Shown here: in pieces, positions 53,220-61,607 of the stretch
Position numbering within the stretch: position 1 is the first letter of the stretch
How the letters are laid out: every line of letters begins with the position of its first letter
Position numbers and translations under genes: made by a program
DNA from: Lachnospiraceae bacterium JLR.KK002
GTDB taxonomy: Bacteria > Bacillota > Clostridia > Lachnospirales > Lachnospiraceae
Length of the DNA: 64,000 bases
Assembly (NCBI GenBank): GCA_036941025.1
Contig: JAYMNP010000001.1
Span: forward strand, 2,812,501-2,876,500
Reading direction: 5' to 3'
The notes under the pieces: generated by a model
What the model saw: the letters and a program-made list of their open reading frames with translations, nothing else
Databases searched by the model: none
Told to the model about the DNA's origin: nothing

Positions 53220-54962
53220 TCATGTTCTTCTGATGGAAAGCACTTTTCTCATGTAACATCCTGCGGTAAAATGGTTCACACATGCGCCGCACCGCAGGCA
53301 CTTTTCGTCTGAAATGCGGTATTCCGTACCGCCTGTCTTTTTCTCTCTGACCGAAAGAGCGTTGTATCTGCACACACTCTCGCAGGCCAGGCAGCCCATA
53401 CACATCTGATACTTGGTAAGCTGGCATTTTATACGTTCCTCTGCGGATTTCAAATCTCTGGCTCCTGCAATCCTGACATTCAGAATCGTCACCTTTAAGT
53501 TCCGGGAACCCGGACGTCCCTGCAGTTTTAAGAGTACCTCTCCGTTTGCGCTCAGCACATATACTTCTCCCATTCCGGCGCGGCCCATATCAGAATTCAG
53601 ATAGCCGAAAGGCCGGAACAGCTCGTACAGTTCCTCGGAAACAGGACGCTGCAAATCATAATAAAAGGTATTTTCTTCCGTGGCACAGGGCCGGAAAGAC
53701 ACCACCGATTTTTCTGCGTAAGCCACACCGTTCCCGCCCTGTCTGGCTTTCCAGCCTCCCTCCCGCACATAATCCTGCGCATCTTCTTTGCCGATACTTT
53801 CCGCAAATTCCACCAGCAGCCTGTAAAACCGTTCCGACTGCTTTGGCATATGCACGGAGGAAAGAAATTCCGACCATTCGCTGTTGTTGGGACAGCACCA
53901 GCAGCCTACTCTGGAATACCCCAGCCGGTACGCCTCATTAACATCAAGCTCTCTGGTAAAAAGATACAGCCAGATATCAAAATCCATCCAGTCAATGACC
54001 GGAGAAATAATTCTCTGTTTGGTAATTTTGGGACTGTCCGATTCCCTGTCATATTTGCTTCTGCTGGTCGACTCACTGCGCCGGATTCCGTAAAAAGTAA
54101 GAATCTGATTTTTTTCCCGGAACAAAGCCCGGATTTTCTTCTGAATCACACCTGTTTTAAACACGGTGCAGCACCAGCGCATGACCCGACTGGGCGGCCC
54201 TGTGAGCCTGCAGAGGGTCTCAAAATCTTTTTCCTTATTCCGGGCGGAAACCATGGGTGTTCTGGGATGCGCTTTCCGGAACCGTTTTACATATTCATAC
54301 GTAAAAGGAAATTCCAGCGTGGTGTCTCCGAAAATGTGCATGAGTTCCGGACGTCCCAGGGCCCGGATAACCAGATCGGAGGTAACCGTGGAATCCTTAC
54401 CGCCGCTGAAAGATACAAACATGTCCAATATGGGTGTGTTCCCGGCCTTTTCCCGGATATAGGAACCTGCCTCTTCCAGAATCTTCTCATATCTGGAACG
54501 GTTTGCCCTCACAAAACGCTGCCGGTATGTCTCAAAATACTCTTCCGAATTCCGATGCTTTAATTCCTCGTACTGACTCCGGATGGCGCGGCAGTCCCTG
54601 TCTTTCAGACCGCCCACTGAAAAAGGAATCTTATGTCCGTTTACAAAATAATGGTTCCCGGCCCCATTCCACACAGACCCTTCCAGGTATGCAAAAGGCT
54701 TCCCCAAAATAATTTCCACCAGAAGACGTTCCTCCGGAAACACCGGGCGGATATCCGTAGTCAGACGCCTTCCTTCCCGGCCGCACAGACTGCACCGGCT
54801 TTCGTAAAGGGGAATCCGGCAGGAGTCGCACCAGTAAATCTCCGACACCGCTTCCGCCCTGCCGCCGCAGGAAGGGCAGACGCTGGTCTCGCATTCGGCA
54901 TTGGTGCAGGGCAGGGGTTCACCCGTTTCCTGATTCCTGTTTCTGCATGTATATGTAATCAT
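53220..54962 (-). CDS. DndC/SspD-like DNA sulfurtransferase with zinc ribbon and ferredoxin ends
   Basis: A 580-residue first gene of the operon. Order of parts: N-terminal zinc-ribbon pairs (CPSCGG, CDSC, CSLCG; residues 29-60); a PAPS-reductase-type ATP-pyrophosphatase domain with the PP-loop FVSFSGGKDST (186-191); cysteines RWCCTVFK (264-265) and GCWCCPNN (354-357) that probably hold a [4Fe-4S] cluster; a C-terminal two-cluster ferredoxin (CMGCLACESVC at 521-531 and CLRCGACVNHFTAGC at 555-569). DndC and SspD adenylate the DNA backbone and place sulfur. The added ferredoxin could supply electrons. A good GAGGAAG site precedes the ATG. Confidence 0.87.
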   Translation of the reverse strand: MITYTCRNRNQETGEPLPCTNAECETSVCPSCGGRAEAVSEIYWCDSCRIPLYESRCSLCGREGRRLTTDIRPVFPEERLLVEIILGKPFAYLEGSVWNGAGNHYFVNGHKIPFSVGGLKDRDCRAIRSQYEELKHRNSEEYFETYRQRFVRANRSRYEKILEEAGSYIREKAGNTPILDMFVSFSGGKDSTVTSDLVIRALGRPELMHIFGDTTLEFPFTYEYVKRFRKAHPRTPMVSARNKEKDFETLCRLTGPPSRVMRWCCTVFKTGVIQKKIRALFREKNQILTFYGIRRSESTSRSKYDRESDSPKITKQRIISPVIDWMDFDIWLYLFTRELDVNEAYRLGYSRVGCWCCPNNSEWSEFLSSVHMPKQSERFYRLLVEFAESIGKEDAQDYVREGGWKARQGGNGVAYAEKSVVSFRPCATEENTFYYDLQRPVSEELYELFRPFGYLNSDMGRAGMGEVYVLSANGEVLLKLQGRPGSRNLKVTILNVRIAGARDLKSAEERIKCQLTKYQMCMGCLACESVCRYNALSVREKKTGGTEYRISDEKCLRCGACVNHFTAGCYMRKVLSIRRT

Positions 54963-55003
54963 ATGTCTTCCTCATCATTCTTTCCATCCTGTATATAGCA
55001 TTT

Positions 55004-55032
55004 ATTTTATTCTCTTTTAAAGAGAATTTCAA
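55004..55032 (-). promoter_or_regulatory. Promoter and palindromic operator of the sulfur-modification operon
   Basis: Minus-strand promoter TTGAAA (55027-55032), 17-bp spacer, TAAAAT (55004-55009). The spacer is a perfect palindrome; with one base on each side it reads ATTCTCTTT-A-AAAGAGAAT on the minus strand (55009-55027). A dimeric repressor bound there would block RNA polymerase. The leader to the sspD-like ATG is about 35 nt. Confidence 0.75.
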
Positions 55033-55259
55033 CAGGTATTTTTCCTTTTACAAAAGAATTTGTTTCTGCTGAACAGGGAACCGGAAAGCACGCTGCCAGG
55101 GCTGTAATTTCGGTTATTACTTATTTTAAGGAACCGTTATACGCTATTTCTTGGCACCGGGACAAAATTGTAATATTGTATGTTTGGGGTAAAATATTCC
55201 GGGGCATCCGCCGGATATCCGTTCCGGGTTTGCCACCGGCAGGAGGACGTAAACATCAC

Positions 55260-58012
55260 ATGGTAAATTTTGTTATTTTTGTGGAATGTTTTGGCATTTG
55301 CCTGACTATAATAGCGCTGCTGCTTCTCCTGAACGGAGATGGCGCAAGAGAACAAAAACTGTTAATCTTTATTTTGTGCGGTTCACTGGTACAGAACGCG
55401 GGCTATCTGCTGGAGCTGACCGCGCCTACGGTGGAAGCTGCCATGACGGCAGTAACTGTGGAAAATCTGGGTTCTGCCTTTGTTCCTCTTTGTTATTGCT
55501 GGTTTATCTATATTTACTGTTATATCACTCCGCCGAAGACACTTTTAAATGTTCTCAGCGTAATCAGTTTCTTTATTCTGCCCACGGTCTTTTTTAACTG
55601 GAACGGCCTTTTCTATCAGGACGTCCGGTGGCTGGCAGATACGGATGGATTTCATTATGTCAGTATTACCTACGGCCCGCTGTATGTGTTTTTTCTGTTC
55701 AGCCGTATTATCATTCCCCATGCGCTTTGTATCTTCACATTACTGAGCGCCATCCGCGGACGGTCCGATCGGCAGGTCAACCGGCAGTACTGGACAATTC
55801 TTGGAATTTCCACCCTCCCTGTTATTGTGCTGATAGCCTATATCTGTAAACTGGTGAAAATATTCGATTTCACACCGGTAACACTGACCATTTCCATGTC
55901 TCTGGTAGTCATCGTGGTCTGGAGCCGGCGTAATTATGATTTCCGCCATCTGGCGGCGGCAAAAGTTCTGGAAAGTCTGGGCGACGGCGTAATTACGCTG
56001 GACGACCATGACCGGCTGGTGAGCTATAACAAAGCAGCGGCAGAAATTTTCACCCGTCTGCCTGCTCATAAACTGGGAGAAAACATCCGGGTGGTGAAAG
56101 ATTTTCAGGAGGAAATGCTCGATGAAAAAGCTTTTCCATCCATGAGCGGCATTATGAAAGCCACAGCAGACATATTGTAGATGAAAACGGCAGGATACAG
56201 GGCTGTACTATTTTAATTCTGGATATGACTGATACAAAAGCCTATATCAATGAAATCAAACGCGTACGCCAGCAGGCAGAAAAAGCCAGCATTGTAAAAA
56301 GTGAATTTCTTGCCAATATGTCCCACGAGATACGCACTCCCATGAACGCCATTATCGGTCTGAATGATATTATCATGGAAGAATGCGGAGACACGGAAAT
56401 CTATGCCCATGCCAAAGACGTGCAGTCTGCGGCAAAAAATCTGCTGGCAATTACCAATGACATTCTGGACCTGTCCAAAGTGGAAGCCGGTAAAACGGAA
56501 CTGGTGTACGAAGATTACTACATAAAAGTTATCGCAAACGAGATTGTGGGAATTATGGATATGGCGGCTTCCCAACGGGGAATTATCCTCAAATATGAAT
56601 GCGACCAGACGATTCCATGCCACTACAACGGTGACGACGGAAGAAGCAAACAGATTCTGATTAACATTCTCAACAATGCCATTAAATTCACGAAAAAAGG
56701 ATACGTACGGGTATATATAACCGGAAAACCAGGTGTAAATGAGTATAAGGAACTGCTTACCTTCTGCGTGGAAGACACCGGATGCGGTATCCGGGAAGAA
56801 GACCTTGAGAAAATATTTGAAGATTTCCGTCAGGTGGATTTCAGACGGAACCGAAGTACAGAGGGTACGGGACTGGGACTTGCCATTGTAAAACATCTGG
56901 TGGAACTGATGAAAGGCACCATTGATTTACAAAGCACCTATGGTAAGGGAATCACCGTTACAATTACTGTTCCCCAGAAAATCGTGGACAGACGCCCGAT
57001 TTCGGAGATGCCGGAACTTCCGCAGACAGAACAGAAAATCACAGATACTTTTACCGCCCCCGGTATCCGGGTGCTTATTGTGGACGACAATGTCATCAAC
57101 CGCAAGGTTGCCAGAGGATTTCTGAAAAATTATGCCTTTGATCTGACAGAAGCAGAAAGCGGACCGGAAGCCATTGAGCTGGTGCGCAATATCCGATATG
57201 ATATTATCTTTATGGATCATATGATGCCCGGCATGGACGGCATTGAGGCGGCGGAGATTATCCGCAGAGACTGCGGGGAAAACGGAACCGCGCCTGTTAT
57301 GGTTGCACTGACCGCCAATGCCATGGAAGGTATGCGGGAGCATTTTCTGAAATGCGGTTTTCAGGATTTCATTTCCAAACCTCTGGCCCCGTCGGAATTC
57401 CAGATTGACGGAGTGGACATGGACGCCGCCATGGAATATTATTCCGGCGACGAAGACAGCTTTGTGGATCTGCTGGAGCTTTATTGCATGGACGGCAAGC
57501 GCAAAACAGAACTTCTGCATGAGCTTGTGGATTCAGATATTTTACGCTATCAGATAGAACTGCACGGACTTAAAAGCGCATCTGCCAATATCGGAGCCAT
57601 GGACGTCTCAGCTCTGGCCCGTGCGCAGGAAAATGCCGCCGCACAGGGAGACCGGGCATTTATCACGGAGCAGTTTCCAGTGCTGATGGCAGAATATGAA
57701 ACCCTTCTGGCAAATATCGAACAGTTTCTGGAAGGACGCAGACAGGAGAATGACGGGGCAGAAAAACTTCCCGGTCTGCCCATTCAGGAGCTGACAGAAC
57801 AGACTGCGGCAGCTCTGGAAGAACTGAAGCATTTCCGTTCCCGGCAATGTGCGGAACGAGTGGACAGAATGCTGCTTCATGAACTGCCGGAAGACATCGG
57901 AAAACGTCTTTTGCAGATACGGGATCAACTGAGATTATATGAAGATGACAACGCGGAAGATTTGCTGAGTCAGCTTCTGAGCATACTCAAAAAAGAGGAG
58001 GAAGTCAAATGA
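55260..58012 (+). pseudogene. Hybrid histidine kinase with a frameshift
   Basis: The first frame (start 55260, MVNFVIFVECFGICLTIIA, with AGGAGG upstream) encodes seven or so transmembrane helices and a PAS domain (VLESLGDGVITLDDHDRLVS), then ends at TAG 56180. In another frame from about 56150 the protein continues as RHYESHSRHIVDENGRIQGC and runs to 58012: HisKA FLANMSHEIRTPMNAIIGL, HATPase FTKKGYVRVYITG and GTGLGLAIVKHLVELM, receiver RVLIVDDNVINRKVA with DIIFMDHMMPGMDG, and an Hpt-like end (LHGLKSASANIGA). One lost or gained base near 56145-56155 explains this. It may be a true mutation or a sequencing error. Confidence 0.85.
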
Positions 58013-58325
58013 GTCAAACAGAATGCAGCGATTCCAAAAAGCGCATTTTAGCGGTAGACGATAATGCTATTGTCTTAACAGGAATTTCAAATACCCTGCA
58101 AAATGATTATGACGTAATCACTGTCAATTCAGGAATACGTGCTCTGAAGTATCTGGAACTGGAGAAGCCGGACCTGATTCTGCCGGACATTCAGATGGAG
58201 CAAAAGAACGGTATTGAAACCTTGCAGGAAATACGTGGGATGGATGATATGGCGGACATACCGGTAATCATGCTTACCGGCGTGGAGGATAAGGATTTTG
58301 TCCTGTCCAGCGCCAGACTGGGAAT
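58009..58325 (+). pseudogene. Response regulator receiver domain, truncated
   Basis: Starts ATG overlapping the kinase stop. KKRILAVDDNAIVLTGIS, PDLILPDIQMEQKNGIETL and IPVIMLTGVEDKDFVLSSAR are receiver motifs (the Asp of LPDIQM is the phosphosite). After SARLGIQ the sequence becomes the reverse strand of a PTS gene, so the last helix with the conserved Lys and any output domain are gone. The open frame to 58773 is an artefact of antisense reading. Confidence 0.83.
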
Positions 58326-58698
58326 CCAGCATATTTTCCGGCCCGCCGTTGATGTTAATCAGCGCTCCGATAGAGGCGTGCATAATAAAAAACGCCACCA
58401 CCGCAGACAAAGCGGCCACATCTTTTTCCTTTCTGGCCATACCGATGGCAACGCCCATGGCAAAAATAATGGGCAGATTGGCAAAGACGATATCGCCCGC
58501 TTCGCTCATGATTTTGAAAATACCGTTAAATACGGTTCCCGGCCCCATCACGTCCAGAAGGCCATAGGTCTCCAGCATGGTCTCGTTGGAAAAGGAACCG
58601 CCGATTCCCAGCAAAAGTCCTGCTACCGGGAGAATCGCAATCGGGAGCATGAAGGATCTTCCCACATACTGCAACACACCAAAAATTTTGTCTTTCAT
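58320..58698 (-). pseudogene. Glucose-type PTS EIIC, N-terminal fragment
   Basis: Starts MKDKIFGVLQYVGRSFMLPI and continues LPVAGLLLGIGGSFSNETML, FANLPIIFAMGVAIGMARKE and GALININGGPENML, the N-terminal membrane part of a PtsG/NagE-like EIIC. After about 125 codons it runs into the reversed response-regulator sequence. The EIIB and EIIA parts are absent. GGAGAAGAG precedes the ATG and a leader terminator lies further upstream. Confidence 0.87.
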
Positions 58699-58792
58699 AT
58701 CTCTTCTCCTTTTTTATATTTAAATATCCGGAGTATGTGCATGAGGGCCTTAATAAAATTCAGGTGCTTCTGACACCCTGGTCCTTATAGAA

Positions 58793-58848
58793 GAAAAAAA
58801 GGCACTAACACACATAAACATCCAAAATATTTATGCATAGTTAATGCC
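58793..58848 (-). terminator. Leader terminator upstream of the PTS fragment
   Basis: A long hairpin (GGCATTAACTATGCATAAATAT with GGCACTAACACACATAAACAT read in complement) followed on the minus strand by TTTTTTTCT, about 95 nt before the start codon. PTS genes of this class are often controlled by BglG/GlcT-type antitermination; no antiterminator gene is next to it. Confidence 0.6.
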
Positions 58849-58920
58849 TTATCTTTCATAAGTAACATACTATATCATATGTACTAAATTACCATTGACA
58901 TCTTCATTTGTAAAGTTTTT

Positions 58921-59754
58921 TTACAGGATTTCGTTCATGCTTCCGGTACGGTAGCCCTCCATGTCCACAGACACATAAGTAAATCCGTATTCCCGGAACT
59001 GCCCGATAATTCTTCTCCTGATTTCTTCCGGAAACAGTTTTTCAAAATCTTCCGGCAGCACTTCGATTCTGGCCATGGTTCCATGTATCCGTACCCGGAA
59101 CTGGGCAAAGCCCAGCTCCATCAGAAGCTGTTCCGCCTGCTCCACCATGGCAAGTTTTTCTTCTGTGATAACTTCCCCGTAAGGAAACCGGGAAGCCAGA
59201 CAGGCAAAGGAAGGTTTCTCCCAGGTATCCAGCCCCATCTCTCTGGAAAGCAGACGGATTTCCTGTTTGGTCAGTCCGGCTTCCCGCAGAGGGCTTCTGA
59301 TTCCAAGTTCTGCCACTGCCTGCATACCGGGTCTGTAGTCCCCTTCGTCGTCCACATTGGAGCCTTCCGCCACATAAGCCATCCCCTGTTCTGCGGCAAT
59401 CTCCCTGACCTGTTCCAGAAATGCCTTTTTGCAAAAATAGCAGCGGTTGGGCGGATTCTGCCGGAATCCTTCAATTTCCAGTTCCCGGAATGCAAACACA
59501 ATCTGGCGGATTCCCTCTTTCCGGCAAAATTCCCTGGCTTCTTCCAGCTCCCGTCCGGGAAAGGAAGCAGACCTGGCCGTAACTGCAAGTACCTGCACTC
59601 CGGGAACTTCCTGAGCTGTTTTCAGCAGAAAAGTGGAGTCCACGCCGCCGGAAAAAGCGATTGCCACCCTTCCCGGCTCTCTGAGATTCTGTTTTAAATG
59701 TTCCAGTTTTATCTTTGCTGCTTCTGTTGAATTTTCTGTCATAATCTGCGCCAT
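58921..59754 (-). CDS. larE: LarE-type sulfur transferase
   Basis: A 277-residue PP-loop protein: VAIAFSGGVDSTFLLK (residues 31-45), AEGSNVDDEGDYRPGM, and the conserved KPSFACLASRFPYGE. LarE sulfurises the lactate racemase nickel-pincer cofactor precursor. Besides the usual Cys185 in ACLASR it has PNRCYFCKK with Cys105 and Cys108, the three-cysteine pattern of LarE proteins that hold a [4Fe-4S] cluster instead of sacrificing a cysteine. No larA, larB or larC is in the window. Confidence 0.9.
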   Translation of the reverse strand: MAQIMTENSTEAAKIKLEHLKQNLREPGRVAIAFSGGVDSTFLLKTAQEVPGVQVLAVTARSASFPGRELEEAREFCRKEGIRQIVFAFRELEIEGFRQNPPNRCYFCKKAFLEQVREIAAEQGMAYVAEGSNVDDEGDYRPGMQAVAELGIRSPLREAGLTKQEIRLLSREMGLDTWEKPSFACLASRFPYGEVITEEKLAMVEQAEQLLMELGFAQFRVRIHGTMARIEVLPEDFEKLFPEEIRRRIIGQFREYGFTYVSVDMEGYRTGSMNEIL

Positions 59755-59768
59755 ATTTTCACCTGATC

Positions 59769-60455
59769 CTATATTTCAATTCTTTTGATTTCCGGATATT
59801 TTTCCGCAAATTCCGTAAGGTGGAACAGTTCTTTCCCATGAGACGTCCGTACCAGCATTTCCAGCCGGATGCGGTTCCCTTTCTTCCTGGTGCGGAACTT
59901 TAAAATCCGGCATTTGTACACCTCTTCCAGCTCTCTTTTTATCTCTCCGCCAATCCGGCTCCCGGCATCCGTAGTAAAGATATACTCCACTTCCACCTCG
60001 TACACATCTTTTATAATATGGGACAGTTTGCCCTGGCGTCCCAGAAAAATTTCCACCAGAACCACAATGACCGTAGTACAGATTCCGATTACATACAGAC
60101 CGGCTCCCACTGCCATTCCCACGCCTACCGTAGCCCATATTCCGGCCGATGTGGTGATTCCGCTCACATTTTTATTACGGGAAAAGATAACCCCGGAGCC
60201 CAGAAATCCAATGGCAGCCACTGCCCCCGCCGCAATCCTGGCCGGGTCCACCCGCACATACTGCCCTACCACGTCCTGGAATCCGTATTTGGACAGCACA
60301 ATCATCAATGCTGAGGAAACGGCCACAATCACATGGGTGCGGAGACCCGCTGTTTTCTTCCGGCTTTCCCGCTCATAACCAATCAGGCCTCCGCAGAAGC
60401 CTGCCAGTAAAATTCTCGCCATCCATTCCATCTGCTGTACGAAATCCATCAACAC
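59769..60455 (-). CDS. MgtC/SapB family membrane protein
   Basis: A 228-residue protein with four or five N-terminal helices: ARILLAGFCGGLIGYERESR, LRTHVIVAVSSALMIVLS, ARIAAGAVAAIGFLGSGVIF, TTSAGIWATVGVGMAVGAGL. The soluble C-terminus is an ACT-like regulatory domain. MgtC proteins are linked to Mg2+ limitation and to control of the F1Fo ATPase. It is 14 bp upstream of larE. Confidence 0.9.
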   Translation of the reverse strand: MLMDFVQQMEWMARILLAGFCGGLIGYERESRKKTAGLRTHVIVAVSSALMIVLSKYGFQDVVGQYVRVDPARIAAGAVAAIGFLGSGVIFSRNKNVSGITTSAGIWATVGVGMAVGAGLYVIGICTTVIVVLVEIFLGRQGKLSHIIKDVYEVEVEYIFTTDAGSRIGGEIKRELEEVYKCRILKFRTRKKGNRIRLEMLVRTSHGKELFHLTEFAEKYPEIKRIEI

Positions 60456-60608
60456 TATAATGGCCCTCCTTCCTTCTCAAGGCAAATTATATCACACCTT
60501 TTTCCGGTTTTCAGCAAATCTGTGCAACATTGTCAGGTGATAAGTTTCATTTTGCGTACAAAAAGCAGGGACTCTCTCGAATCTCTGCTCCCTGATTGAT
60601 GTTTTTAA

Positions 60609-60791
60609 TTATCTTATTCTAAATTCCTCTGCTTCTTCGTCTGCAAGAGGTCTGCCCAACAGCTTGAACTTTTCGATCATCTCTTTCCATTTATAGCGCT
60701 TACCGTCCGGTTCTCCCGTTAGCCTGCTGTCTTTTGCATAATAAGAAATATCATGTGTAAAATCTACCAGCTTTCGTTCCATTGCCAACAT
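60609..60791 (-). CDS. Small hypothetical protein, 60 residues
   Basis: Starts MLAMERKLVDFTHDISYYAK and ends ADEEAEEFRIR. It is charged, soluble and without known motif. GGTGGTGG lies upstream of the ATG. It follows the GNAT-like gene by 8 bp, so the two form a unit; this small-partner arrangement suggests a toxin-antitoxin or similar pair, but I cannot confirm this. Confidence 0.55.
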   Translation of the reverse strand: MLAMERKLVDFTHDISYYAKDSRLTGEPDGKRYKWKEMIEKFKLLGRPLADEEAEEFRIR

Positions 60792-60799
60792 ACCACCAC

Positions 60800-61297
60800 C
60801 TACTTTCTCATATATTTATCTAACAATATCTGTGCAGCATTTTCAAAAATAACCATTCTTCCTGGCATAATCTCCACTGCGTTTAATTTTTCCATATAAT
60901 ATCCCACCAAATCGCTCTTAGATGTAAAACGCCACTACCCCGTCCACCCTGCATCAAGGCTTACCTGACAGGCTATGGCAAATAAATGTGCACCAACGCC
61001 TGCACAAATGCCTTTATGACTGTAATTATACGGTGCTGTTTTAACAATCTCCACATCAGCTACACCACCATCAATTTTCAAAGAAATCCTGCCCTGAACC
61101 GTATCATCATTTTTTACAAACAGCTCATATATACTATACCCGTTTTTCTCTGTAGTACTCCAGTTAAATTTCCACCTTTTATAATCCTTCGGTCTGATTG
61201 GTACTTCACGCATTCGGTATTCTGTTTCCACTTCCCTGCCCGTTCGGGTATCTATCAGACAGTCCGTAATTTTATCAATTACGATATCAACTTCCAT
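60800..61297 (-). pseudogene. GNAT-like acetyltransferase, interrupted
   Basis: The first 120 codons (MEVDIVIDKITDCLIDTRTG, to SLDAGWTG and stop at 60935) match small GNAT-like proteins: CAGVGAHLFAIACQVSLDAG is the usual acetyl-CoA helix. After the TAG the same frame continues as FTSKSDLVGYYMEKLNA and GRMVIFENAAQILLDKY, the expected last strand and helix. Restoring VVAFTSK needs an inserted base before TAG and a removed T after it, so two compensating indels or one replaced segment broke it. Confidence 0.6.
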
Positions 61298-61607
61298 CTT
61301 GTATATATCTCCTTCTTCTATTAAATTTTATCATATTTTCCTGCAAAATGCCACTAAAAACAAATTTTCAGGAAATGGGAAATACGGAAACGACTTACAG
61401 TTCCCCGACAAAATTATAACCAATTCTTAACTCTGCAAAGGAAAGAAACATACCCTGATCGTGTCCCGGTTCTGTTGATTTTTGTATTGGGCAGCCAACT
61501 CTTCACAAATAAGTATGGTAAATCTTCCACAACCTTGTTGAAAAAATCCTTTTGCAGGCATATAATAATACTCGGATCTGAAAAGAACTTCATATAAGGA
61601 GACAGTT
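61298..61607. other. Intergenic region upstream of asnA
   Basis: No convincing gene. A short minus-strand open frame (ICEELAAQYKNQQNRDTIRV) looks protein-like but has no start or binding site and may be a gene remnant. AAGGAGA precedes the asnA start; no T-box or riboswitch is visible. Confidence 0.5.

Noticed and set aside
42748..54962. BREX system
   Set aside because: The large ATPase and the PAPS-reductase-like gene recall BREX type 4, but no PglZ, PglX or BrxL is present, while DUF4007, cysteine desulfurase and DUF262-DUF1524 fit Ssp better.
58330..58773. C-terminal half of an apparent 254-residue response regulator
   Set aside because: After residue 105 or so it is the antisense of a PTS gene, with no receiver or output-domain motifs.
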